A DNA stretch of 18,297 bases from Anaerolineales bacterium. GTDB taxonomy: Bacteria > Chloroflexota > Anaerolineae > Anaerolineales > DRMV01. The first letter of the stretch is position 1. Every line of letters starts with the position of its first letter. Below are positions 6,074 to 13,427 of this stretch, piece after piece. The notes beneath the pieces were generated by a model. That model ran no database searches, was not told where the DNA came from, and was given only the letters and a program-made list of their open reading frames with translations. The stretch lies in the NCBI GenBank assembly GCA_027026295.1, contig JALVOR010000079.1, positions 1 through 18,297 of the forward strand, in the 5' to 3' direction. Made by a program: the position numbers and the translations under genes.

Positions 6074-8079
6074 CATAACAGATACGTGAAAATGAGCAAA
6101 ACACCAACAAATACGCTCAAAGCGTAATTGCGCACAAAACCGGTTTGCCAGCGGGCGATTTTCCCGCCCACGAAGTCGGTCAGCCAGGCCGTATCGTTGA
6201 CGGTTTCGTCAATGACACGCACATCAAAAGCCGCCGCAATGCGGGAAAGCGCCACATACGGGTTGAGCACCACAGCCCAGTAAAGTTCGTCCACCCACCA
6301 CTTGGCTTCCATGCCGGTAAACACCCAGCCCAGGGGGCGCTTGAGGGGGTCGGGCTGACCGGCGCTTTCCAGGGGGCGCTTGCCATAGAGCCACCACGCC
6401 AGCAGCAGGGAAACCACCGCAATCGTGGCCGAGGTGCCGGCCACCACGGGGTTCAGCCCGGCGGCTTCCACCTCGCCCAGGGTATGCCCCAGCCACTCGG
6501 CAAGGTAAGGGCGCGGCCAGTTGAGCAAACCGCCCGCTACCGAAAGCGCCGCCAACGTGACGAGCACCGAGGTCATCGGCCAGGGGCTTTCCTTGGCGTG
6601 CTCAGCCGCATGGCTGCGCGCCTCGCCGAAGAACACCATGAAAATCTGGCGGCCAATGTAAAACGCGGTCAGGAACGCCGCCGTAACCAGCAACCAGTAT
6701 ACCAGAGCATCGGCGCTTTTGGCTTCGGCAATAATCTCGTCTTTCGAGAAAAACGCCACTAAGGGGGGAATGCCTGCCAATGCCAGGCCGCCGATGAGGT
6801 AAGTCCAGAAAGTTACCGGAATGACCTTGCGCAGGCCGCCCATGAAGCGCATATCCTGCGGGTCGAAGCCTTCGGGGTCGTTCCCGTGGTGCTCGCCTTC
6901 CGCCCCGCCGTCTTCGGGCAAGGGATGATGCGCCCGTTCCAGCGCGATGATCACCGAACCTGCCGCCAGGAACAGCAGCGCCTTGAAGAACGCGTGGGCA
7001 ATCAGGTGGAACATGGCAGCGACATACGCCCCCACGCCCACGGCAGCCACCATGAAACCCAACTGCGAAATCGTGGAGTAAGCCAGCACCTTCTTGATAT
7101 CGTATTGCCCCACGGCAATGGTGGCGGCAAAAAGCGCCGTCAGCGCGCCGACCAGCGCCACCGCGTGCTGTGCTGCAGGCACGGCATCGTAGAGCACGTG
7201 GGAACGCGCCACCAGGTACACGCCTGCCGTCACCATGGTGGCGGCATGGATGAGCGCCGAAACCGGCGTGGGGCCGGCCATCGCGTCGGGCAGCCACACA
7301 TAGAGCGGAATCTGCGCCGATTTCCCCGTAACGCCCAACAGCAGCAGCAGGGTAATGATGAGCAGCGCATGGGGGTTGGCAGATGCCACCGCCGGCACTT
7401 CAGCGAAAACCTTGTCGAAGTTCAGCGTACCAAACACGGTGAACATATAGAACATTGCCGCCATGAAGCCAAAATCGCCGATGCGGTTGGCGACGAAGGC
7501 TTTTTTGCCCGCTTTGGCGTTCTCGGTGCTCAGGTTGCCTTTGGTGTCATACTCGAACCAGAAACCAATCAACAGATACGAGCACAAACCGACGCCTTCC
7601 CAGCCGACGAAGAGCATCAGGTAACTGTTCCCGCTCACCAGCAACATCATGGAAGCGATGAACAGGTTCATGAATACGAAAAAGCGTCCGTAGCGCCCGG
7701 GGTCGCCCTTGTAGCGCACATCGTAGTGCATGTAGCCCGCCGCGTAGAGATGAATGAGCGAGCCCACGCCGCCCACCACTAACATCATGGTCACGGCGAG
7801 GGTATCCACCCGAAAAGCCCAGGAAACATCCACCACGGTCATCCACGAAGCCAGCGGGATGACCGTGCCCTCGGGCTGGGCACGCAGCGAAAGCCACAAC
7901 AGCACGGCAACCACAAAGGAAAGGGTGGATGCCGCCACAGCCACCATGGCAACGCCCTTTTCGCCGATTTTGCGCCCAAAAGCCATGTTGAACAACAGCC
8001 CAATGACCGGGAAGAACACCGCCCACGGCGCAAGGTAAAAGAAAGTGCCCGCTTGGTTCGTCACTTCACTGAAAAACAT
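6067..8079 (-). CDS. nuoL: NADH-quinone oxidoreductase subunit L
   Basis: 670 aa. This is the distal antiporter-like subunit of complex I, with the long lateral helix at its C-terminal end. Key residues include E161 (GWEGVGLCSYLL) and K253 (GKSAQIPLYVWLPDA), followed by the conserved region TPVSALIHAATMVTAGVYL. Compared with E. coli NuoL, the link between SVIIALE and MGGLRK (about 381-411) is longer by some 20 residues and is rich in His, Glu, Asp and Gly. Longer links at this place occur in several phyla. The ATG at 8079 comes 3 nt after the nuoK stop, and the AAGGGA Shine-Dalgarno lies inside the end of nuoK, so the two are translationally coupled. Confidence 0.97.
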   Translation of the reverse strand: MFFSEVTNQAGTFFYLAPWAVFFPVIGLLFNMAFGRKIGEKGVAMVAVAASTLSFVVAVLLWLSLRAQPEGTVIPLASWMTVVDVSWAFRVDTLAVTMMLVVGGVGSLIHLYAAGYMHYDVRYKGDPGRYGRFFVFMNLFIASMMLLVSGNSYLMLFVGWEGVGLCSYLLIGFWFEYDTKGNLSTENAKAGKKAFVANRIGDFGFMAAMFYMFTVFGTLNFDKVFAEVPAVASANPHALLIITLLLLLGVTGKSAQIPLYVWLPDAMAGPTPVSALIHAATMVTAGVYLVARSHVLYDAVPAAQHAVALVGALTALFAATIAVGQYDIKKVLAYSTISQLGFMVAAVGVGAYVAAMFHLIAHAFFKALLFLAAGSVIIALERAHHPLPEDGGAEGEHHGNDPEGFDPQDMRFMGGLRKVIPVTFWTYLIGGLALAGIPPLVAFFSKDEIIAEAKSADALVYWLLVTAAFLTAFYIGRQIFMVFFGEARSHAAEHAKESPWPMTSVLVTLAALSVAGGLLNWPRPYLAEWLGHTLGEVEAAGLNPVVAGTSATIAVVSLLLAWWLYGKRPLESAGQPDPLKRPLGWVFTGMEAKWWVDELYWAVVLNPYVALSRIAAAFDVRVIDETVNDTAWLTDFVGGKIARWQTGFVRNYALSVFVGVLLIFTYLLWR

Positions 8080-8082
8080 GGG

Positions 8083-8385
8083 CTATCCCTTTAGTTGGTG
8101 AAGCGAATCGACATCGACAGATTGCCTGGTGCGGAAAATCGTCACCAGGATCGCCAGACCCACCGCCACTTCAGCGGCAGCCACCGTCATCACAAAGAAC
8201 ACCGCAATTTGCCCATCCAGCGCGCCAAACGCCGAGGCAAAAGCCGCAAACGCCAGATTGGCAGCGTTGAGCATCAACTCGATGGACATATAGACCACGA
8301 GCACATTGCGCCGCACCAACACACCGGCCACCCCTATCAGGAACAGCACGGCGGAAAGGATGATGAGGTAATTCGTCGGTACCAT
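8083..8385 (-). CDS. nuoK: NADH-quinone oxidoreductase subunit K
   Basis: 100 aa, exactly the usual NuoK length, with three membrane helices. It carries the two buried glutamates that couple quinone chemistry to pumping: E36 (YMSIELMLN) and E72 ([12 protein letters not shown]), at the same numbers as in E. coli. The ATG at 8385 is preceded by CGAGG, which overlaps the region just past the nuoJ stop (12 nt between genes). Coupling with nuoJ upstream and nuoL downstream is likely. Confidence 0.97.
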   Translation of the reverse strand: MVPTNYLIILSAVLFLIGVAGVLVRRNVLVVYMSIELMLNAANLAFAAFASAFGALDGQIAVFFVMTVAAAEVAVGLAILVTIFRTRQSVDVDSLHQLKG

Positions 8386-8397
8386 GCGTCGCCTCGC

Positions 8398-8910
8398 TTA
8401 TTCGCTCAAAACGTCTTTGGTCAGCACCACCGCGCCGATGGTAGCCGCCAGCAACAACACCGAGGTTACCTCAAACGGCAAGAGGTATTGGTTGAAGAGC
8501 AACTTGCCAATCGCCGCCGGGCTGCCGAAGCCGGCTTCCGCACAGGAAAGCAGCCCCAACTTGCCCACCCTGGCGGCAAAGGCATAAACCACCTCGATCA
8601 GGAAAACCGCGGTCAGGAAAAACGCCCACGGGCGCTGCCAGCCGATGGGGCCACCCAATTCGTCCAGACTGTGGGTTCCCAACACCATCACCGCAAAGAG
8701 GAACAGCACCATAATAGCCCCGGCATACACCGTGACCTGCGCTAAGGCCAGGAAAGGCGCACCCAAAATCAGGTAGAGCACCGCTAACGTGAGCATCACC
8801 AGCACCAAAAAGAGCAGCGCATAAACCACGTTGCGGGAAAACAGCATACCTAACGCAGCGCCGATGGCTATCAAGGCTAAAACCAAAAGAACCAGCAAAT
8901 CAATGCTCAT
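8398..8910 (-). CDS. nuoJ: NADH-quinone oxidoreductase subunit J
   Basis: 170 aa with five hydrophobic segments, fitting NuoJ, a core membrane subunit between NuoH and the antiporter-like subunits. The conserved stretch VYAGAIMVLFLFAVMVLG (third helix, whose pi-bulge is mechanistically important in the family) is present. The ATG at 8910 follows GAGG with a 5-nt gap. Upstream lies the 290-bp spacer containing a MITE. That places nuoJ at the head of a tightly packed J-K-L block whose translation probably starts afresh after the spacer. Confidence 0.95.
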   Translation of the reverse strand: MSIDLLVLLVLALIAIGAALGMLFSRNVVYALLFLVLVMLTLAVLYLILGAPFLALAQVTVYAGAIMVLFLFAVMVLGTHSLDELGGPIGWQRPWAFFLTAVFLIEVVYAFAARVGKLGLLSCAEAGFGSPAAIGKLLFNQYLLPFEVTSVLLLAATIGAVVLTKDVLSE

Positions 8911-8953
8911 AGAGGCCTCGTTACTTTCCTTTCTTCTCCTATTTTCTCTTCTT

Positions 8954-9108
8954 TAGGAGTTACGCAGTTCCTTCCCTTTGTGTCACCGCGAGGCGGTCGT
9001 AGACCGCCGAAGCGGTCTCCTCCACCGTCTGGGAGATGGCTTCGCCGCCTATGGCGGCTCGCCATGACATGAAAACGAGCACTTCTACGAGCAACTGCGT
9101 AAGTCCTA
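8954..9108. mobile_element. 155-bp MITE with 5-bp target duplication
   Basis: The termini are TAGGAGTTACGCAGTTCC (8954-8971) and, read inward from 9108, TAGGACTTACGCAGTTGC, identical at 16 of 18 positions. Directly outside both ends is TTCTT (8949-8953 and 9109-9113), a perfect 5-bp duplication. No open frame of note lies within. The core is an 89-bp imperfect palindrome. The left terminus resembles 18172-18186 at the right edge of the window (13 of 15 bases), which suggests the transposase that moves it. Confidence 0.85.
8981..9069. repeat. Cloverleaf-like REP-type palindrome in the MITE
   Basis: Outer TGTCA pairs with TGACA. GCGAG pairs with CTCGC, CGAAGC with GCTTCG and CTCC with GGAG. 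Between them each flank carries its own perfect hairpin: GCGGTC-GTA-GACCGC on the left and CCGCC-TAT-GGCGG on the right. It resembles the widespread TGTCATTGCGAG...CGAAGC...CTCC dispersed repeats known to me from many bacterial genomes. Confidence 0.8.
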
Positions 9109-9113
9109 TTCTT

Positions 9114-9197
9114 ATCCTACCTACCTGCCTGCCTATCTTCCTACCTGCCTATCCTTCCTAACTCGCAAATCGCAACTCGCAATTCCTCATTCGCCAC
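9114..9197. repeat. 7-nt and 4-nt arrays after nuoI
   Basis: In plus orientation 9114-9155 is made of CTACCTGC/CTATC words (AGG-rich in the mRNA). Then 9156-9197 is six exact-register 7-mers: TCCTAAC, TCGCAAA, TCGCAAC, TCGCAAT, TCCTCAT, TCGCCAC. Three bases separate the last unit from the nuoI stop codon at 9201. Confidence 0.9.
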
Positions 9198-9200
9198 TCC

Positions 9201-9722
9201 CTACGCCCGCTTCACCACCGTCAGTGGCACAGACGGCATGTTTTCCACGCCTTCGGGGTTCTGCTGCGGCGTGGGCTGGCCGCCTTGGGGCACCGGCCCT
9301 AACAGCATTTCCTTGGTGAAAATTGCCTGCCGCCGGTCGGTAAACGCCAGTTCGTAATCGTGCTCCAGCACGATGGCCTGCGTGGGGCAGGCATCGGCGC
9401 AATAGCCGCAGAAAATACAGCGCGACATGTTGATTTCATACACCCGGGCATAGCGCTCGCCGGGGGAATAGCGTGCCTCATCGGTGTTTTCGCCGGCTTC
9501 GACGAAAATTGCCCCAGCCGGGCAGGCCGCCGCGCACAAGGCGCAGCCAATGCACCGTTCCAGGCCGTTGTCATAACGCTGGAGCACATGCCGCCCCCGA
9601 AAGCGCGGACGTACCTCGCGCCGCTCCTCCGGGTACTGAATCGTCACCGGCTTTTCCAGCATCTGGCTAAACGTCGTCCAATAGCCTTTGAAAATTGCCG
9701 AAATGTCTTCAAAAACGGACAT
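9201..9722 (-). CDS. nuoI: NADH-quinone oxidoreductase subunit I
   Basis: 173 aa. This is the 8Fe ferredoxin-like subunit that carries clusters N6a and N6b and passes electrons toward NuoB. Two complete CxxCxxCxxxCP motifs are seen: C57, C60, C63, C67 ([12 protein letters not shown]) and C102, C105, C108, C112 ([12 protein letters not shown]). The N-terminal amphipathic part is short, as usual for bacterial NuoI. The ATG at 9722 is preceded by ACGAGG, the last unit of an 8-nt array, with TAACA in between. It stands alone between two repeat-filled spacers (106 bp before, 290 bp after), so its translation is probably independent of its neighbours. Confidence 0.97.
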   Translation of the reverse strand: MSVFEDISAIFKGYWTTFSQMLEKPVTIQYPEERREVRPRFRGRHVLQRYDNGLERCIGCALCAAACPAGAIFVEAGENTDEARYSPGERYARVYEINMSRCIFCGYCADACPTQAIVLEHDYELAFTDRRQAIFTKEMLLGPVPQGGQPTPQQNPEGVENMPSVPLTVVKRA

Positions 9723-9724
9723 TG

Positions 9725-9827
9725 TTACCTCGTTGGTTCGTTGCTTCGTTTTCCTACCTGCCTATCCTTCCTGCCTACCTATCCTTCCTAACTCGCCAAT
9801 CCTAAATCGCTAATCGCTGATCGCCAC
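9725..9827. repeat. Tripartite repeat spacer between nuoH and nuoI
   Basis: In plus orientation: three 8-mers (9725-9748: TTACCTCG, TTGGTTCG, TTGCTTCG); a CCTACCTGCC-type 4-nt array (9749-9785); and six 7-mers in exact register (9786-9827: TCCTAAC, TCGCCAA, TCCTAAA, TCGCTAA, TCGCTGA, TCGCCAC). The 7-mers end one base before the nuoH stop codon. In the mRNA sense the order is stop, 7-mers, AGG array, 8-mers, nuoI start. Confidence 0.92.
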
Positions 9828-9828
9828 T

Positions 9829-10833
9829 CTACCCGCCCAGCAACACAATCCCAATGGCGGTCAGGAACACATTGAGCAGCGCCAGGGGGAAGAGCACCTT
9901 CCAGCCAAACGCCATCAGGCGGTCGTAGCGGAAGCGGGGCAGGGTTGCCCGTGTCCAGATGGCGAAGAACACCATCACAAGAATCTTGAGGAACATATAC
10001 ACCGGTCCCAGCCAGGGGTAGGTTTCCACCCCGGGGCCGTAATAACCGCCCAGGAACAGGGCAGCGATGATGGCGCTCATTACCACCACCTTGATGTATT
10101 CCGCCATGAAGAACAGGGCGAAGCGCATTCCGCTGTATTCGGTGTGGTAGCCGCCGGTGAGTTCCTGCTCGGCTTCCGGCAGGTCGAAGGGCGGGCGGTT
10201 GACCTCGGCAAAGGCTGCCATCAAGAAAACGATGAAAGCGAGGGGCTGATAAACAATGAACCAGACCGACTTCTGCGCCTCAACGATTTTCACCAGGCTC
10301 ATGGAACCCGCGATGAGAATAGGCCCAACCAGCGCCAGCCCCATGGCGAGTTCGTAACTGATCATCTGTGCTGCAGAGCGCAGGCCGCCCAGCAGCGAAT
10401 ACTTGTTGTTGGAAGACCAGCCCGCGAGCACAATGCCATACACCGCCAGCGACCCTACCGCCATCACATAGAGGGTTGCAACGTTGATGTCGGCAAGGTA
10501 GAGGCGCGCTGTGCCGCCAAAGAAAGGCACTTCGCCGCCCCAGGGCACCACCGCCCCCAGCAAGAAAGCCGGAATCACGGTGAGAATCGGCGCTAAGGTA
10601 AACAGCACTTTGTCAGCCCTGGCGGGAATGAATTCCTCTTTGAAAATCAGTTTCACGCCGTCGGCGACCGGCTGCAGCAACCCTTTGGGGCCTGCCCGGT
10701 TGGGGCCGATGCGCACCTGAATGCGGGCAATTGCCTTCCGCTCGTAATAAGTGGCGTAGGCAAAGCCGGTCAGCAAAATAACAATGAGAATGGCGGCCTT
10801 GATGGCCCAAATGCCGAACATGGATGCGGTCAC
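9829..10833 (-). CDS. nuoH: NADH-quinone oxidoreductase subunit H
   Basis: 334 aa. This is the membrane subunit that forms the quinone-binding chamber with NuoB and NuoD. The conserved regions RIGPNRAGPKGLLQPVADG (41-59) and AEVNRPPFDLPEAEQEL (209-225), then GGYHTEYSG, are intact, and about eight membrane segments are visible. I chose the GTG at 10833 because CGAGG lies 8 nt upstream; the next in-frame ATG (Met5) would be too far from it. The gene sits between two repeat-filled spacers of 110 and 106 bp. Nothing appears missing. Confidence 0.95.
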   Translation of the reverse strand: MTASMFGIWAIKAAILIVILLTGFAYATYYERKAIARIQVRIGPNRAGPKGLLQPVADGVKLIFKEEFIPARADKVLFTLAPILTVIPAFLLGAVVPWGGEVPFFGGTARLYLADINVATLYVMAVGSLAVYGIVLAGWSSNNKYSLLGGLRSAAQMISYELAMGLALVGPILIAGSMSLVKIVEAQKSVWFIVYQPLAFIVFLMAAFAEVNRPPFDLPEAEQELTGGYHTEYSGMRFALFFMAEYIKVVVMSAIIAALFLGGYYGPGVETYPWLGPVYMFLKILVMVFFAIWTRATLPRFRYDRLMAFGWKVLFPLALLNVFLTAIGIVLLGG

Positions 10834-10838
10834 GGTCG

Positions 10839-10982
10839 TTACCTCGTGAATTGGTGACTTCGTTACCTCGTTACTTCGTTTTCCTATTTGCCTGTCTACC
10901 TATCTTCCTAACTCGCCAATCCTAAATCGCTAATCCTAAATCGCTAATCGCCAACCGCCAATCGCAACTCACAACTCGCAAC
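10839..10982. repeat. Tripartite repeat spacer between nuoG and nuoH, entering nuoG
   Basis: Five 8-mers run 10839-10878 (TTACCTCG, TGAATTGG, TGACTTCG, TTACCTCG, TTACTTCG). A 4-nt-type array follows (10879-10905). Eleven 7-mers in unbroken register then run 10906-10982, alternating TCCTAAM and TCGCYAA before passing into CCGCCAA, TCGCAAC, TCACAAC, TCGCAAC. The nuoG stop codon (10944-10946) is inside the sixth 7-mer, so the last five units and part of the sixth are coding. Confidence 0.93.
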
Positions 10983-13424
10983 TTCCACCACCGGCACGCC
11001 CACCGAGCGGGGCACCAGCACCACGCCTTCCGGCGCTTGGGGGTTGAGGCGCACGGTCACGGCATACGCGCCGCCGTTGAGTTCAAGGGTGGCGGTTGCG
11101 CCGTCTTCCAGCCCCAGGCGTTGCGCTTCGGCGGGGTGCAGCGCCACGAAAGCGCCCACGGGCAAACGCGGCTGCAAGGTCGCCGAGCGGGAAACCAGCG
11201 CGCCGCGGTCGTAAAGCCGGGTCACGGGCACAGCCCGCAGGCCATCGGCGGGGATTTCAGGCGCGGTCGGCGCCTCGGGGGCGGCAATGTCGCCTTCCCG
11301 CGCCGCGGGTTTGAGCGCCACGCCCAGCCCCTGGGTGTTTTCGTAAGCCGCGCCGCTGTAATACAGGTCATCCCGCCCGATGAGGGGATATTGCTCGCTG
11401 ACCTCGGCCAGCGCCTCGTAGGTCACGCCCGCGTAGTTCGGCACGGCCTCGGCAATCTGCCGCATGATGGCCGCGGGCGAGTTGGCTTCCAGCGCCACGC
11501 CCAGGCGCTCGCCCAGGCGGGCGGCAATGGCAAAGTCGGGGGCGGTTTCGGGGGCAGCAGGCACGGCGGGGTAGAAGCGCTGCACGCGCAGTTCGCCGTT
11601 GGTGTAGGTGCCGCTGCGCTCGGTGAATGCCTGCGCCGGGAAAACCACATCGGCCTTGCGGGCGGTTTCGGTGAGGAAGAGTTCCTGCACCACCACGAAG
11701 TTTGCTTTGTCCAACGCCGCGGCGAGGGCGGGGTCGTCGCCCGCGGGGTCGGCGCCCGCCACCAGCACGGCCTGGGCGGCTGCCAGCGCCGCCGCGAGGC
11801 CATTCTGCGGGCGGAAGCCCATATCCCACGCGCCCTGGTCGTTGGCGCGCGGCCACACGCCCACCATACCGCTGCCCACCTTGCCCGCGTGGCCGGTCTT
11901 CACCAGCAGGCGGGCGACGGCGGCAGCCAGCGCACGGGAACCAGCCAGTCCCATGCCTTCCTGCCCGTAGAACACCACCAGGCGGTCCGCGTCGGCTACG
12001 GCCTGCACCGCTTCGCCGCCGCAACTGCAGCCTTCATCGAGGAAGGCGCACACGGTTTCGGCTTCCCGCCCGTAGGGATAAAGGAAGGCATAATCAGCAT
12101 AGCGTTCAATCTTGGTAAAGCGCGGATTGGCAACAATGAGGGTTGCGCCGCGCTCAGAAGCCTGCTTGACCCGCAGCCACCAGAGGGGGGCTTCCTCTTC
12201 CAGGTCGGAAGCAATCACCACAATGGTATCGCCCTTGCCCAGGTCGGCCAGGTTGCTGCCCTCGCCGAGGCCAAACTGCGCCGTGAGGTCGCCGCCGGCC
12301 ATGAAGGTATCGAGGGCTTTGACGCCATCGAGGGCGTCGGTCAGGCGGGCGAGGTTGAACAGGTCTTCGTTGCTCAAGCGCCCGCCCGCGAGGGTCAGGG
12401 CTTTGCCGCGGGCGGCTTCCAGGCCGCGGGCGGCGGTTTCCAGCGCCTCTTCCCACGAAACCGGCGTCAGTTCGCCGTGCTTGCGCACCAGCGGCTGGGT
12501 GAGGCGGTCTTCGCTTTCGGCAAAGTGATAACCGGCAAAGCGGCCTTTGTCGCAAACCCAGATTTCGTTGACCTGCTCGTTCTGGCGGGGCAGCACCCGC
12601 TTGATGACCATTTTGCCGCCCGCAGCAGCCTCGCGGCGGACGTTGAAGGTAATGTTGCAGCCCACCGGGCAAAGGGTGCAGATGGATGCCGCGGGGCGCA
12701 TTTCCCACGGGCGGGCGCCAAAGCGGAAGTCTACGGTGGTGAGCGCACCCACCGGGCAGATGTCGGTGGTGTTGCCCGACCAGTAGGAATCGAACGGCGG
12801 GTCGGAGAAAGTGGTGACATCGGTGTGGTGGCCGCGCTGGTAAAACGTCAGCACCGGATCGCCCGCAATTTCGCTCTGGAAGCGGATGCAGCGCCCGCAC
12901 TTGATGCAGCGTTCACGGTCAAGGATGATGAGGTCACCCAACGGCACATGCTTGGGGGCGTGCTCTTTGTCTTCGTAATAGAAGCGGGTGGTTTCAGGGC
13001 CGTATGCCACCGTGAGGTTTTGCAGGGAGCATTCGCCGCCCTTATCGCACACCGGGCAATCGAGGGGGTGCGAGGTGAGCAAAAATTCCAGCACCGACTT
13101 GCGAGCCTCGGCAACCTGCTCGGTGGTGGTGCGCACCACCATGCCTTCGGAAACCCGCGCCGTGCAGGCGGTTTCCAGTTTGCGCCCCCACTGAATCTTG
13201 ACCGAGCCGTCTTCCTCGCGCAGGAATTCACCGGTGGCGCGATCGCGCATCGGTCGCCCGATTTCCACCAGGCACATGCGGCACATGCCCACCGGCTCCA
13301 TCTTGGGGTGGTAGCAGAACACCGGAATCTCGACCCCGGCGCGGCGGGCAGCATCCACCACCGTCAGCCCCGCGGGGACGGTAATTTGTTGGCCGTCAAT
13401 GGTCAGGGTTACCGTATCCGTCAT
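10944..13424 (-). CDS. nuoG: NADH-quinone oxidoreductase subunit G
   Basis: 826 aa. This is the large iron-sulfur subunit of the peripheral arm. N1b ligands are C37, C48, C51, C87. N5 is H119, C123, C126, C132 (HPLDCPVCDKGGEC). N4 is C173, C176, C179, C223. The extra N7 set is C249, C252, C256, C291 (CTLCPVGC ... CDKG), found only in some bacteria. From about residue 310 it has the molybdopterin-oxidoreductase-like fold without obvious cofactor function. The ATG at 13424 follows CGGAG, which overlaps the nuoF end (3-nt gap), so F and G are coupled. The last 12 residues (VASCELRLAVGD) are encoded by the intergenic 7-nt repeat; the fold probably ends near VPRSVGVPVVEV. Confidence 0.97.
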   Translation of the reverse strand: MTDTVTLTIDGQQITVPAGLTVVDAARRAGVEIPVFCYHPKMEPVGMCRMCLVEIGRPMRDRATGEFLREEDGSVKIQWGRKLETACTARVSEGMVVRTTTEQVAEARKSVLEFLLTSHPLDCPVCDKGGECSLQNLTVAYGPETTRFYYEDKEHAPKHVPLGDLIILDRERCIKCGRCIRFQSEIAGDPVLTFYQRGHHTDVTTFSDPPFDSYWSGNTTDICPVGALTTVDFRFGARPWEMRPAASICTLCPVGCNITFNVRREAAAGGKMVIKRVLPRQNEQVNEIWVCDKGRFAGYHFAESEDRLTQPLVRKHGELTPVSWEEALETAARGLEAARGKALTLAGGRLSNEDLFNLARLTDALDGVKALDTFMAGGDLTAQFGLGEGSNLADLGKGDTIVVIASDLEEEAPLWWLRVKQASERGATLIVANPRFTKIERYADYAFLYPYGREAETVCAFLDEGCSCGGEAVQAVADADRLVVFYGQEGMGLAGSRALAAAVARLLVKTGHAGKVGSGMVGVWPRANDQGAWDMGFRPQNGLAAALAAAQAVLVAGADPAGDDPALAAALDKANFVVVQELFLTETARKADVVFPAQAFTERSGTYTNGELRVQRFYPAVPAAPETAPDFAIAARLGERLGVALEANSPAAIMRQIAEAVPNYAGVTYEALAEVSEQYPLIGRDDLYYSGAAYENTQGLGVALKPAAREGDIAAPEAPTAPEIPADGLRAVPVTRLYDRGALVSRSATLQPRLPVGAFVALHPAEAQRLGLEDGATATLELNGGAYAVTVRLNPQAPEGVVLVPRSVGVPVVEVASCELRLAVGD

Positions 13425-13427
13425 GGT

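Larger units (their letters stand above)
8911..9200. other. 290-bp nuoI-nuoJ spacer
   Basis: No gene. From nuoI in the mRNA sense it holds six 7-mers (9156-9197), an AGG-rich array (about 9114-9155), a complete 155-bp MITE (8954-9108) with its target duplication, and then a purine-rich leader ending in the nuoJ Shine-Dalgarno. It lies inside the operon, so all of it should be transcribed as part of the nuo mRNA. Confidence 0.85.

Noticed and set aside
8981..9069. tRNA gene suggested by the cloverleaf shape
   Set aside because: No tRNA consensus (T-loop TTCGA, acceptor CCA, anticodon arm) is present. Symmetry and the enclosing inverted repeats fit a REP/MITE core.
9156..10982. CRISPR array as an explanation for the regular repeats
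   Set aside because: Units are 4-8 nt in direct contact with no 25-40-bp spacers and no cas genes nearby.
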